Assembly: GCA_002305545.1 (NCBI GenBank)
Contig: DBRG01000023.1
Span: 124,001 to 188,000, forward strand
Origin: Bacteroidales bacterium UBA1374
GTDB lineage: Bacteria; Bacteroidota; Bacteroidia; Bacteroidales; UBA932
Direction of reading: 5' to 3'
Length of the DNA: 64,000 bases
The position numbers and the translations under genes were made by a program. Below the pieces are notes generated by a model. The model saw nothing but the letters and a program-made list of their open reading frames with translations, was not told where the DNA came from and did no database searches. Each line of letters begins with the position of its first letter. Position 1 is the first letter of the stretch. Positions 1 to 8,369 of this stretch are shown in pieces.

Positions 1-169
1 CATATTCTGGTCCGGGCTGATTTTTGGGGTGATAACAGAAATAGTCCAGCACTACCTTCCGTACAGGACCGGGGATATTTCGGATGTGGCTGCAGATATT
101 GTAGGAAGTGTTCTGGGCATTCCCTTTATGCTGCTATTTTTTTCAACTGAAAAAAAGAAACGAAAATGA
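1..169 (+). CDS. VanZ-like membrane protein, C-terminal part
   Basis: This reading frame is open from the window edge and ends in TGA at 167-169. The last 55 residues show a membrane segment followed by an RTGDISDVAADIVGS stretch, which matches the conserved acidic RxxDxxD(V/A)xxNxxG segment of VanZ-like proteins, and then a last hydrophobic helix and a lysine/arginine-rich tail. VanZ-like proteins are small integral membrane proteins of mostly unknown role; some give low-level teicoplanin resistance. The stop overlaps the next start (ATGA), so the two genes are probably translated together. The N-terminus lies outside the window. Confidence 0.7.
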   Translation, partial: IFWSGLIFGVITEIVQHYLPYRTGDISDVAADIVGSVLGIPFMLLFFSTEKKKRK

Positions 170-3084
170 ATGATATTATTTTATCGGGACTGCTCAATCT
201 CTTTGCCTTATTCGGGGCCTTGGCCGGGATAGACAAAGAGCGGGCAGCAAGACTCATTGCAGCCTATCTTGACCAGCACTTTGGCGTACGCCGCAGGGAA
301 ACTTACCTGGGCCTGTACCGGGATCTTACAGACCTTTATGAGATGTCTCCGGATCTGGACAAGGATAAGATCATAGAATCCGTATGCGAAGGATTGCGCA
401 AAAACATCGAATCATCCGAACAGTCTTTGCTCCTGCTGCGTTTCATGGAGTTTTCCGCCATAAACAGGGAAGGCTTTTTGAAGCAGGAGGATCTTTTTTA
501 CAAAGTGGCCGCTCATTTTAATGTGACCGGTGAAGAGCTCATGCATTTCAAGGCTTTTGTACTGGACGGAGAGACTGACAGGGTGCGCAGTTACAGGCCG
601 GAAGGATGGGAAGGGATGTTGCGGCTGATTGACCTCCCGGGGAAAAATGTGATTGCTTTTACTTACCGGGGAAATGACCAGGTGATGATGAACGATGTCC
701 CGGTATTGCAGGATACGTTCCAGCTGTGGCAGCAAAGTGCAGTCATGAAGGGAAAACATGGAAATCCATTGTATTACAGCAACGTACAATCTCTTTTTCA
801 GACAGGGGAGACCGCCAGGACCCCTATTGAACTAACAGGCCAGGGTATTGAATTCCGCTTTCCACACAGCGAAAACGGGCTGCACAACTTCTCTTTTACG
901 CTCAAATCGGGGCAGTTGGTAGCCATCATGGGAGGAAGCGGGGTAGGGAAATCCACGTTGCTGGGCCTGCTCAACGGAAACATCAAACCGCAGGAAGGAC
1001 AGATCCTGCTTAATAACCACTCCATAGAAGACCCGTTAGTGCAAAAGCTCATCGGCTTTGTGCCCCAGGATGATCTGCTGATTGAGGAACTGACGGTTTT
1101 TCAGAACCTCTGGTATACCGCCAGGCTTTGTTTTGACGGGATGTCCCCTGAATGGCTCGAAAATAAAGTGATGGAAGTGCTGACAGACCTGGGTCTTGCC
1201 GCAACCAGGGACTTGAAAGTAGGCTCGGCCCTGAACAAGACAATCAGCGGGGGACAACGCAAAAGGCTCAACATAGCGCTGGAGCTGATCAGGGAGCCGG
1301 CGGTGCTGTTCCTGGACGAACCCACCTCGGGCCTGAGCTCCTCGGACTCGGAAAAGGTCATTAATTTGCTGAAAGAACAAACATTCAGGGGCCGGCTTAT
1401 TGTGGTCAACATTCACCAGCCGTCCTCGGATATTTATAAATTGTTTGACCGCCTGTGGCTGTTGGACAAGGGAGGGTACCCGGTTTTTGACGGGAATCCC
1501 ATAGAGGCGGTTACGTATTTCAAGCAGGCGGCCCAACACGCCGATGCGCAAACGAGCATGTGTGCCACATGCGGGAATGTAAACCCCGAGATTATTCTCA
1601 ACATACTGGAATCCAAATCCTTGGATGATACCGGGCGCCTTACCGAGAAACGCCGCATAAGCCCCCAGGAATGGCACAACAAATACCTGGAAACAAGGCA
1701 GGAGCAGGAAACGCCACATATACAGGATGTGCCTGAGACAAAACAGAAAAAACCCTCCCCATGGAAACAATTCCTGATATTCCTGGAACGTAACCTGCAG
1801 ACAAAGAAAGCCAATACGCAGTATTTACTCATTTCACTGCTGGAAGCTCCTTTGCTGGCAGCCATTGTGGCCATGCTCACCCGGTATGCCCCCGAGACGG
1901 GGTACACCGTCATGGATAACAAAAACCTGGTCTCGTTCTTTTTCATGGCCGTCATTGTGGCCATATTCATGGGCATGAGCGTCAGCGCAGAGGAAATCTT
2001 CAAAGATCGTTCCCTGCTTAAGCGGGAACGTTTCCTGCGCCTGAGCCACAACGGGTACATCTGGTCAAAAATAGTGTTCCTGGCAGGTCTTTCACTTATC
2101 CAGACGCTGTTGTTTATCCTGGTAGGGCATGCCATCATGGGAATACACGGCATGCTTGGCATCTGGTGGATCATTCTTTTTGCCTCTGCCTTTGTTGCGA
2201 ACCTTACCGGACTAGTCCTTTCCCAATCTTTAAGCTCCATTGTTGCCATCTATATCACCATTCCCTTGCTGCTCATCCCCCAGATCCTGTTGTGCGGCCT
2301 GGTAGTCAAGTTTGACGACCTGAATCCTGCAAGCAAAACAGGGAACGTGCCCGTAATTGGTGAAGTGATCCCTTCGCGCTGGGCCTTCGAAGCCCTGGCG
2401 GTAAGCTCGTACATGTACAATCCCTACATGAAACATTTTTTTGAAGACGAGAAGGAAAAATTCAGGGCACAGTATTACCGGCTGGGATTCCTGGAGGAAT
2501 TGCAGAGCCAGATGGAAACAGCACAGGATGAGTATATTAAACAGAATGCAATGGATCCGCAAAGACTCCGCGTCATTACAGGTGGAATGCCCAGGCTGGC
2601 TGAGGTTACCGGGCTTGAACCGTTCACTTATCCGGTGGATTCATGGTCTGCGGAACTTTATGAGGCCCTGGACGATTATTTCAAACAGGCAGACAAGGTG
2701 TTGTCAGGTAATTCGTTGCATTATACACACGCCATAGACAGGGTGAACAGGAATTTATTGGAAGAAACGGGCCGGGAGGGATTGCTGGAACTGAAAAAAA
2801 ACAACCACAACCTTTTTTTACAGGACCTTGTTCTCAACACATCAAGTACGCGTATGTACAGACTGGTAGACCATGTGATTGTTCCCCGGGTGGGGCAGAT
2901 TTACCTGGAGCCATCAACGCGTGACGGCCGTGCCCCCTTTTACAGCCATATGAAAATCCTGGGATCATGGAAAATGCCTACCCTCTGGTACAACCTGGGG
3001 GTTCTGGGACTGATGGCGTTATTGACATCACTGGCCTTGTTTTTAGAGATTCCAGCCAGGTTTATGCGAAAGAAAAGCACATAA
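166..3084 (+). CDS. ABCG-type ABC transporter, ATPase fused to permease, with TerB-like N-terminus
   Basis: A 972-residue half-transporter. Residues about 1-130 are helical and resemble a TerB/tellurite-resistance-like domain. Residues about 145-210 are a beta-rich stretch that could be a degenerate FHA-like domain. The ATPase follows: Walker A GGSGVGKST near residue 256, signature ISGGQRKR near 358, Walker B VLFLDEP near 380 and an H-loop in NIHQPSSD. The order ATPase then membrane domain is that of ABCG/ABC2 exporters. Membrane helices lie at about 555-575, 590-615, 635-670, 680-720 and 945-965, and about 200 soluble residues precede the last helix. The substrate is unknown. The start overlaps the stop of the VanZ-like gene by four bases. 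Confidence 0.8.
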   Translation: MNDIILSGLLNLFALFGALAGIDKERAARLIAAYLDQHFGVRRRETYLGLYRDLTDLYEMSPDLDKDKIIESVCEGLRKNIESSEQSLLLLRFMEFSAINREGFLKQEDLFYKVAAHFNVTGEELMHFKAFVLDGETDRVRSYRPEGWEGMLRLIDLPGKNVIAFTYRGNDQVMMNDVPVLQDTFQLWQQSAVMKGKHGNPLYYSNVQSLFQTGETARTPIELTGQGIEFRFPHSENGLHNFSFTLKSGQLVAIMGGSGVGKSTLLGLLNGNIKPQEGQILLNNHSIEDPLVQKLIGFVPQDDLLIEELTVFQNLWYTARLCFDGMSPEWLENKVMEVLTDLGLAATRDLKVGSALNKTISGGQRKRLNIALELIREPAVLFLDEPTSGLSSSDSEKVINLLKEQTFRGRLIVVNIHQPSSDIYKLFDRLWLLDKGGYPVFDGNPIEAVTYFKQAAQHADAQTSMCATCGNVNPEIILNILESKSLDDTGRLTEKRRISPQEWHNKYLETRQEQETPHIQDVPETKQKKPSPWKQFLIFLERNLQTKKANTQYLLISLLEAPLLAAIVAMLTRYAPETGYTVMDNKNLVSFFFMAVIVAIFMGMSVSAEEIFKDRSLLKRERFLRLSHNGYIWSKIVFLAGLSLIQTLLFILVGHAIMGIHGMLGIWWIILFASAFVANLTGLVLSQSLSSIVAIYITIPLLLIPQILLCGLVVKFDDLNPASKTGNVPVIGEVIPSRWAFEALAVSSYMYNPYMKHFFEDEKEKFRAQYYRLGFLEELQSQMETAQDEYIKQNAMDPQRLRVITGGMPRLAEVTGLEPFTYPVDSWSAELYEALDDYFKQADKVLSGNSLHYTHAIDRVNRNLLEETGREGLLELKKNNHNLFLQDLVLNTSSTRMYRLVDHVIVPRVGQIYLEPSTRDGRAPFYSHMKILGSWKMPTLWYNLGVLGLMALLTSLALFLEIPARFMRKKST

Positions 3085-3098
3085 TACCGGGTTTTTTT

Positions 3099-3106
3099 TA
3101 TATTTG
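3099..3106 (+). promoter_or_regulatory. Bacteroidota -7 box for the lipoprotein gene
   Basis: TATATTTG matches the TAnnTTTG -7 consensus of the Bacteroidota primary sigma factor. It lies 45 bases before the lipoprotein start codon and just after the upstream ABC transporter stop. Confidence 0.55.
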
Positions 3107-3151
3107 TACGATTATTTCGGAAATATTATCAACATTCAAAAAGACCTAAAT

Positions 3152-3976
3152 ATGAGAAAAATCGCCATTGCGCTATTGTTCGCCTCTGCACTTATAGTGG
3201 GTGCCTGCGGCAACACTGCTTCAAAAAAGAAAGATGCCGGTACAAAATCGGACATTTCTATGCAGGAGCAATACCTGACACAGGATTTAATAATTAAAAT
3301 TGATTCACTGATCGCCGGATTCCAGCAATTGGGTGTTATGCCCAACATGAAAGCCATTGATGAAGGGACATTGGTTCTTACCGACCGCGAAAAGAGGGTC
3401 AAACCCACGTATCTTATGCCTCTTGCCAGAGTGAATGAACTCATCACCCTGAACCAGAAAAGCAGGGCTCTGGCTGTTTATGCAGTGGACAGGGAGATAG
3501 CCCAGTTATACGAGATGCCCCTGGAAGAGTACGACAAGGTGATAGCACAACTAATGATCGATACCGATAATGTGGCGCTCATGGAAGGCGCAGAGGTCAA
3601 GGTAGAAGTAAACGCACTTGACGTGGACTCCTGGATCGTAACAATGGGTGAAGAACAACTGGGGAAGGAGCAAATGCATTTGTTCTTTGAAACTATCGCA
3701 GCAGGCGTTATGGAATCATTGTATATAACCAGCCTGGACATACCCCGTTATATGACTTATTTCAATGACCAGACAGCCTCCGAGGTTTCCTACAGGCTCC
3801 TTCTGGTTGTGGAGGGCATAGAGTCCCTGATGCCCTATCATCCGGAACTGGAATCGATCCGCGGGATCATTGAACCGCTGAATGTCATCAATGCCATCAA
3901 TGTCAAACAGCTTGAAGAACAACTGAACACACTGGCAGCAGTTATAGCCGACGGAAGGAATAAACTGCTTGACTGA
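3152..3976 (+). CDS. Putative lipoprotein of unknown function
   Basis: A 274-residue protein. I chose the ATG at 3152 because it begins a clear signal peptide (MRKIAIALLFASALIVGACG) with a lipobox ending in Cys; a longer frame from 3104 would start inside the promoter. The mature part is acidic and helical (many Leu/Glu/Ile) with no catalytic motif that I recognise. It is probably anchored in the outer or inner membrane facing the periplasm. It is preceded by its own promoter and followed by an intrinsic terminator, so it seems monocistronic. Confidence 0.7.
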   Translation: MRKIAIALLFASALIVGACGNTASKKKDAGTKSDISMQEQYLTQDLIIKIDSLIAGFQQLGVMPNMKAIDEGTLVLTDREKRVKPTYLMPLARVNELITLNQKSRALAVYAVDREIAQLYEMPLEEYDKVIAQLMIDTDNVALMEGAEVKVEVNALDVDSWIVTMGEEQLGKEQMHLFFETIAAGVMESLYITSLDIPRYMTYFNDQTASEVSYRLLLVVEGIESLMPYHPELESIRGIIEPLNVINAINVKQLEEQLNTLAAVIADGRNKLLD

Positions 3977-4000
3977 TACTTAAAACCTAATCGTGTGTAA

Positions 4001-4031
4001 GAGGGTGACAAAAAGGTCATCCTCTTTTTTT
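4001..4031 (+). terminator. Intrinsic terminator after the lipoprotein gene
   Basis: The stem GAGG-G-TGAC / GTCA-T-CCTC with loop AAAAAG is followed by seven T residues, 24 bases after the lipoprotein stop codon. Confidence 0.65.
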
Positions 4032-4055
4032 ATGCCGAGGCTTTTGCTCTGTTTA

Positions 4056-4127
4056 GTCTTTACACCATGAAGAACGGAGAGCTTTTTTCCTTAAGCCGAG
4101 GCTCTCCGTTCTTTATGGCGTAGCGAC
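4056..4127 (-). repeat. Long hairpin repeat, copy A
   Basis: Arms 4062-4081 and 4101-4121 pair along about 20 bases with two mismatches, and pairing weakens outward to 4056/4127. Read on the minus strand the loop is CCTCGGCTTAAGGAAAAAA, nearly identical to copies B and D, while the arm sequences are different. This copy is inverted relative to the others. Confidence 0.7.
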
Positions 4128-4234
4128 CCTGCCATTGAATAGTATTCCTGCTCCAACAACCGCCCGGTGGGTCTTCAAGGTGGTGCGCCAAAGGCTTTTG
4201 GCGCGGAAGGTTCCACCTCCTTCTGGCGAACGGG

Positions 4235-4302
4235 CGCTGACACCCCACGATAAGGGAAGCCTCGGCTTAAAGAAAAAGCTTTCCGTTCGTGGGGTGTTAG
4301 CG
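4235..4302 (+). repeat. Long hairpin repeat, copy B
   Basis: The outer arms CGCTGACACC / GGTGTTAGCG and the following CCACGA / TCGTGG pair, then a small bulge, then GGGAAGC / GCTTTCC. The loop is CTCGGCTTAAAGAAAAA. The outer arm sequence is nearly the same as in copy D; the loop is shared with A and D. Confidence 0.7.
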
Positions 4303-4320
4303 ACGGCGACGGGCAGAAAA

Positions 4321-4360
4321 GCACGGAGAGCCTCTGCGTACCCAAAAAAGCTCTCCGCTC
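4321..4360 (+). repeat. Short relative of the hairpin repeat, copy E
   Basis: The stem CGGAGAGC (4324-4331) / GCTCTCCG (4350-4357) encloses CTCTGCGTACCCAAAAAA, which resembles the loop of copy C (CTCGGCGAACCAAAAAA). The arms share the GGAGAGC core of copy A. It looks like a shortened or decayed member. Confidence 0.5.
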
Positions 4361-4500
4361 CAGGCGAGGGCAGTGACCTGAAACTGGAGCAGGTGGTTGT
4401 CTTTCAAAGTGGTGTCCCATAAGCGTTTGGGGCATATAAAAGTGGGGTAACTACTTTTTGTCACCCCCCTTTTTTATTTTATACTACTTTTACAAGAAAA

Positions 4501-5457
4501 ATGATTTTCAAAATTGCATTATTCCTGTCTATGATCATTCAGCTGGCAACAGCAATTGTAGCAGTCAGCATGGTGCGCAGGACCAGGTACAATGTATCGT
4601 GGATTCTCATCTCTATAGCCTTTGTCTTAATGGCGCTCGAAAGGCTGGTTGAATTTTCATCTTTTTTCTGGCAGACTAAAATTATTACCAAAGAAGAAGT
4701 TAACAGCTGGCTGGGTATTCTTATTTCCATCTTCATGCTCATAAGCCTCTATTATATCAGGCAAATTTTCAACCTCCAGGACCAGTTGGATGCCATGCGC
4801 AAGACGAGTGAAAAACGCATGCTGATGGGCATTATTCAGGGCGAAGAGAATGCCCGTCGTACCATAGCCGGAGATTTGCACGACGGAATGGGGCCCTTGC
4901 TTTCTTCAGTGAAAATGATCATAAGTGCCGCCGATACCAGAAAGATGAATCCGGAAAACCGGAAAATAGTGGAACAGACTTGCTCGGTTATTGATGAGGC
5001 AATAGTCACACTCCGGGAAATATCCAATCATCTGAGTCCACATCTGCTGAAGAATTACGGTTTGGTAAAAGCAATCGAAACCCTAACAAAACAGCTGTTT
5101 GCCAATTCCCCCATAAAGGTGGTTTTACACTCCGGCATTTCTGACAAAAGGTACGATTACGATGTGGAGATAAATGTTTACCGGATTGTGACTGAATTAT
5201 TGAACAACAGTGTGAAGCACGCCGGGGCGGCAAACATAGAAATGGAATTGAAGGAAGAGGCTGGCAAGCGGCTGATGGTAGATTACCGGGATGACGGCAA
5301 GGGTATGGAACCCGGGTTTTTTTACGGACAGGAAGTGACTTTTTCCGGGATGGGTCTGGATAACATATATTCGCGTGTCACGTCACTGGATGGATCTGTT
5401 TCCGTGGAATCATCCCCCGGGAAAGGATTTTATGCACATGTTGAAATACCTGTATGA
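4501..5457 (+). CDS. Sensor histidine kinase, NarX/LiaS type (HisKA_3)
   Basis: A 318-residue membrane kinase. Three hydrophobic segments at about 3-25, 34-58 and 68-88 are followed by a coiled linker and a HisKA_3 domain. The phospho-accepting His is in the GDLHDGMGPLLSS motif near residue 127. The C-terminal HATPase has the N-box TELLNNSVKHA near 237, a G1 box DDGKGM near 263 and a G2 box SGMGLDNI near 281. There is no periplasmic sensor domain, so it may sense a membrane signal. It overlaps the response regulator gene by four bases (ATGA), making it the cognate kinase. It follows the hairpin cluster; a weak promoter-like TACTTTTA lies about 10 bases before the start. Confidence 0.9.
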   Translation: MIFKIALFLSMIIQLATAIVAVSMVRRTRYNVSWILISIAFVLMALERLVEFSSFFWQTKIITKEEVNSWLGILISIFMLISLYYIRQIFNLQDQLDAMRKTSEKRMLMGIIQGEENARRTIAGDLHDGMGPLLSSVKMIISAADTRKMNPENRKIVEQTCSVIDEAIVTLREISNHLSPHLLKNYGLVKAIETLTKQLFANSPIKVVLHSGISDKRYDYDVEINVYRIVTELLNNSVKHAGAANIEMELKEEAGKRLMVDYRDDGKGMEPGFFYGQEVTFSGMGLDNIYSRVTSLDGSVSVESSPGKGFYAHVEIPV

Positions 5458-6104
5458 TGAAAAAGATCAATATATTCTTAGTGGATGACCACGCCTTGTT
5501 CCGGGAAGGGTTGCGTTTTTTGCTTCAAAAAATGGATTTTGTAGAACAGATACTGGAAGCAGAAAACGGAAAGGATTTCCTGGAAAAAATAGTTGAGGTA
5601 AAAAACTGTATCGTATTAATGGACATAGAAATGCCTATAATGAACGGAATAGAAACTACAAGAAAAGCACTCGAACATGATCCGGAATTGAAAATCCTTG
5701 CCTTGTCCATGTATTCGGAGGAAAGTTACCTTACCAGCATGATAGAGGCGGGAGCATCGGGTTTTTTATTGAAAAATTCTTCCTTCAGTGAAGTGAAAAG
5801 TGCTTTGCGGGATGTCATGGAGGGAAAGAATTATTTTTCACCTGCCATAATACAATCCATTCTGGAAATTATGAACCAAAAAATCAACCACCCTGATAAG
5901 GATCAAGGTGAAATTACCCAACGCGAAAAGGATATTCTGTATTATATATGCAAAGGGTTCTCCAATGCGGAAATAGCAAAAAAACTGGGCATAAGCAAAC
6001 GTACAGTGGACAAACACCGGGAAAACCTGCTTCTGAAAACACAGTCCAGAAACACGGCCAACCTGGTTACCTATGCTGTTAAACACCATTATTTTGACAT
6101 TTAA
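5454..6104 (+). CDS. Response regulator, NarL/FixJ family
   Basis: A 216-residue regulator. An N-terminal receiver domain has the acidic pair in VDDH near residue 12, the phospho-acceptor Asp in LMDIEMP near 57, and Lys in LLKNSS near 108. The C-terminal LuxR-type helix-turn-helix spans ITQREKDIL through GISKRTVDKHRENLL (about 150-205). It pairs with the overlapping kinase gene. Its targets cannot be read from sequence; the promoter of the Fe-S operon starts about 75 bases downstream of its stop and is one candidate. Confidence 0.92.
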   Translation: MMKKINIFLVDDHALFREGLRFLLQKMDFVEQILEAENGKDFLEKIVEVKNCIVLMDIEMPIMNGIETTRKALEHDPELKILALSMYSEESYLTSMIEAGASGFLLKNSSFSEVKSALRDVMEGKNYFSPAIIQSILEIMNQKINHPDKDQGEITQREKDILYYICKGFSNAEIAKKLGISKRTVDKHRENLLLKTQSRNTANLVTYAVKHHYFDI

Positions 6105-6177
6105 GCTCTCAATGATACGTGTTTTAACGTAGATGCGGATACGTTTTTCATGGGTTTAGCAAAATAGTAAAAGCTTT

Positions 6178-6185
6178 TACCTTTG
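6178..6185 (+). promoter_or_regulatory. -7 box for the ATPase/GTPase/Fe-S operon
   Basis: TACCTTTG is a full match to TAnnTTTG and lies 17 bases before the start codon at 6203. It makes the three-gene operon a separate transcription unit from the two-component genes. Confidence 0.6.
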
Positions 6186-6202
6186 TCAGAAAAGAAACGA
6201 CA

Positions 6203-6955
6203 ATGATCAAAAGCATTACCATAATGCCTGGAAAAAACAAAGACGGGAATCCCGAATACTACTCGCGGATTGACATATTTCCAGGTGAAATCGTGGGAGT
6301 TGTAGGACCTACCGGAAGCGGCAAAAGCGCTTTTATCGAAGATATAGAACAACTGGCACAGGGCGATACTGCCACACAGCGTCGTGTGCTAATAAACGAA
6401 AGCATTCCCGATATTTCCATGCGGTATGATCCCAAAAAGAAAATGATAGCTCAATTGTCTCAAAACATGAATTTTTTAGCAGATATGACGGTGAGGGACT
6501 TTCTGGAGCTTCATGCAAAATGCAGGGGAAAGAATTTGAATATGGTAGAACAGGTTGTCTATCATGCCAACACATTGACGGGTGAGCCGATTGCGGAAGA
6601 TATGAATCTGACAGTCCTAAGCGGAGGACAAAGCAGGTCTCTGATGGTGGCCGATGTTGCTTTCATAAGTGATTCTCCCATAGTCCTGATAGATGAAATT
6701 GAAAACGCCGGCATTAAAAAACACCAGGCCATGGAATTGTTGTCGGGCAAGGGAAAAATTATTTTGGTCGTGACACATGATCCATTGCTGGCTTTGTTGA
6801 CCGGCAGGCGCATTGTAATGAAAAATGGCGGGGTGGAAAAGATTTTCTGTACAACCACTCATGAGACTGATCTCTGCGTGGAGTTGAACCGTATGGACCG
6901 TGAATTGTTCAGGATCCGTGAACGGGTAAGGCTGGGTGAAGAAATCGTTGCCTGA
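6203..6955 (+). CDS. ABC-like ATPase of a predicted metallocofactor operon
   Basis: A 250-residue soluble ATPase with all ABC motifs: Walker [10 protein letters not shown] at 35-43, a signature LSGGQSRSL near 138, Walker [12 protein letters not shown] near 160, and a switch His in VTHD near 190. The Walker B has Ile-Glu-Asn after Asp-Glu instead of the usual Pro-Thr-Ser. No membrane partner gene is present, so it may be a non-transport ABC protein that drives conformational change or metal transfer. It starts an operon with a G3E GTPase and a [4Fe-4S] protein (10- and 3-base gaps after the stops). The C-terminal 45 residues are charged and helical. The exact function is not known to me. Confidence 0.75.
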   Translation: MIKSITIMPGKNKDGNPEYYSRIDIFPGEIVGVVGPTGSGKSAFIEDIEQLAQGDTATQRRVLINESIPDISMRYDPKKKMIAQLSQNMNFLADMTVRDFLELHAKCRGKNLNMVEQVVYHANTLTGEPIAEDMNLTVLSGGQSRSLMVADVAFISDSPIVLIDEIENAGIKKHQAMELLSGKGKIILVVTHDPLLALLTGRRIVMKNGGVEKIFCTTTHETDLCVELNRMDRELFRIRERVRLGEEIVA

Positions 6956-6965
6956 AAGGAAAACC

Positions 6966-7667
6966 ATGAAAATGATCGTAGTAGCCGGTACGCCGGGAGC
7001 AGGCAAAACGTCCGTATTGCTAAATACCATTAAATTTCTGAAAGAACAGCAGGTAAGGATAGCAGTTGCCAAGATTGATTGTTTGTATACCGAAGACCAC
7101 ATCAGGTTTAAAAAGTCAGGAATTCCCACCATGGTAGGGTTATCCAGGGATATGTGTCCCGATCACTACACCATTTACAACATGGGAGAAATGGTGTCTT
7201 TTGCCAGTGAGAATACCGCCGATATGCTAATTGTAGAAACAGCCGGATTGTGCCACAGATGCGCTCCATATACCACCAATGGCCTGGGTGTATGTGTGAT
7301 AGATGCCACTACAGGGCCCAATACCCCGCTTAAGGTAGGTCCTTTTTTAAGCACGGCCAATGTGGTGGCAATAACAAAAGGCGATATGATCTCGCAGGCG
7401 GAAAGGGAAATATTCAGGGAGCGTGTAATTGAAATGAATGCGGGATGCCGTATCATTGAAACAAACGGTTTGACCGGAAAGGGAACTTCCGAATTGGCAG
7501 GATGCTTTATTGAAGCCCCCTTGTTTGATTACAGTGAAGACCTCTTGCGCCATAACGCGCCCTTTTCCATATGTACTTTATGCGTAGGGGAAATGCATAT
7601 CGAAAAGAAATACCATAGGGGTGTTCTGAGACATATAAACGGGGTTCAGGAATATAAGGGAGAATAA
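6966..7667 (+). CDS. HypB/CobW-like (G3E) GTPase with CxxC motifs
   Basis: A 233-residue P-loop GTPase. I chose ATG 6966 because AAAGGA stands just before it and the P-loop follows at once ([10 protein letters not shown], residues 7-16); a start at 6936 would overlap the ATPase gene by 20 bases. Other motifs are [10 protein letters not shown] near 88 (a switch region carrying a CxxC) and TKGD near 136 as the guanine-specificity motif. A second CxxC, CTLC, is near 202. Cysteine pairs beside the nucleotide switch are typical of nickel or cobalt chaperone GTPases (HypB, CobW, UreG-like). Sandwiched between an ATPase and a [4Fe-4S] protein, it probably loads or gates a metal cofactor. Confidence 0.75.
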   Translation: MKMIVVAGTPGAGKTSVLLNTIKFLKEQQVRIAVAKIDCLYTEDHIRFKKSGIPTMVGLSRDMCPDHYTIYNMGEMVSFASENTADMLIVETAGLCHRCAPYTTNGLGVCVIDATTGPNTPLKVGPFLSTANVVAITKGDMISQAEREIFRERVIEMNAGCRIIETNGLTGKGTSELAGCFIEAPLFDYSEDLLRHNAPFSICTLCVGEMHIEKKYHRGVLRHINGVQEYKGE

Positions 7668-7670
7668 GCC

Positions 7671-8324
7671 ATGATCAAGGAGGAAACCCTTTTATTGATG
7701 TTGCCGGGATTCAATTGCGGTGCCTGCGGGTATGTGAATTGCGCGACTTTTGCCTCGGCTTTAAAAGAAAAAAGAGCCACACCGGAACAATGCCCTGTTT
7801 TCAGGCAGGAACGGTTTAAGGAGCAATTCAATAAATTGACCAGGATGCTGAATCTGGACGGTATTCAGGCGACAGAAACCTATACGGGCCTGATTGATAA
7901 AGCAAAAGCCGATTTCTTGTTACATCCGTTACCCGGAGAGCCGTCCTGCCGTGAGACGCTGGCCTGTTTCTCGGCCAAAAAGATATCCAAAGACGATGTG
8001 ATCCGTTACCGCCCGCTGGGATGTCCCATTACACATTTTGCGCGGGTTGTGGAGCTGGATAACGGATTATTGGATGTGTGGGTGACAGGGCCGGGGAAAC
8101 TGTTGAGAAGGGAGGAGATGGTTATTGATGTTGGCATTTGTATGGTGCTTTCATTCCGGGGTGTAATTGAAGGGATGCGGCCGTATGTGGGGCAAACGGT
8201 GAAGTTCCTGCCGGCTCATTGCATGATGGGAAAAGTGCATTCAGGAGTGATCGTATCTTTGGAAGACCAGACTACGCGAATAGACTGCATAGACCTAAAA
8301 ATCTGGGAACACACAAAGGTTTAA
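7671..8324 (+). CDS. [4Fe-4S] cluster protein with unknown C-terminal domain
   Basis: A 217-residue protein. Cys16, Cys19, Cys24 and Cys41 form the CxxCxxxxC...C pattern of the four-cysteine Fe-S domain found in corrinoid Fe-S protein and RnfB (PF04060 type). Residues about 95-217 form a second domain with RPLGCPITHFARVVE near 114, a Cys in GICMVLSF and another in PAHCMMGKVHSGV; I do not recognise it. With its cysteines and the preceding GTPase and ATPase, an electron-transfer or cluster-donation role in activating a metalloenzyme is plausible. The start follows the GTPase stop by three bases. A terminator-like hairpin follows. Confidence 0.7.
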   Translation: MIKEETLLLMLPGFNCGACGYVNCATFASALKEKRATPEQCPVFRQERFKEQFNKLTRMLNLDGIQATETYTGLIDKAKADFLLHPLPGEPSCRETLACFSAKKISKDDVIRYRPLGCPITHFARVVELDNGLLDVWVTGPGKLLRREEMVIDVGICMVLSFRGVIEGMRPYVGQTVKFLPAHCMMGKVHSGVIVSLEDQTTRIDCIDLKIWEHTKV

Positions 8325-8356
8325 GCGGAATCAACATGTTTTTGATTCCGGCTTTA
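8325..8356 (+). terminator. Intrinsic terminator of the Fe-S operon
   Basis: The 9-bp perfect stem CGGAATCAA (8326-8334) / TTGATTCCG (8342-8350) directly after the stop codon is followed by the T-rich GGCTTTATTAT. The T tract is short, so efficiency is uncertain. Confidence 0.5.
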
Positions 8357-8357
8357 T

Positions 8358-8365
8358 TATCTTTG
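8358..8365 (+). promoter_or_regulatory. -7 box placed four bases before the transporter start
   Basis: TATCTTTG fits TAnnTTTG. The ATG at 8370 follows after only TTTC, so transcription would begin at or next to the start codon, giving a leaderless mRNA. Confidence 0.55.
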
Positions 8366-8369
8366 TTTC

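Larger units (their letters stand above)
4003..4466. repeat. Gene-free hairpin cluster bounded by a 13-bp inverted repeat
   Basis: This is most of the 524-base gap between the lipoprotein and histidine kinase genes. GGGTGACAAAAAG at 4003-4015 recurs as its exact complement at 4454-4466. Between them are at least five hairpins: the long repeats at 4056-4127 and 4235-4302, a shorter relative at 4321-4360, an 8-bp perfect stem (GCGCCAAA/TTTGGCGC) at 4185-4204, and GCTCCAG/CTGGAGC at 4357-4390. Open frames here are short and are created by the hairpin arms, so I call no gene. The layout could be a small non-autonomous mobile element (MITE-like) or simply clustered hairpins; there is no clear target-site duplication. 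Confidence 0.5.

Noticed and set aside
1434..2249. Long antisense frame (271 codons) on the minus strand
   Set aside because: It lies entirely inside the ABCG-type transporter gene, has a skewed low-complexity composition and no motif; it is a shadow of the real frame.
4135..4422. A 95-codon frame in the hairpin block
   Set aside because: It is made from hairpin arms and repeat sequence, with arginine- and proline-rich composition and no start signal.
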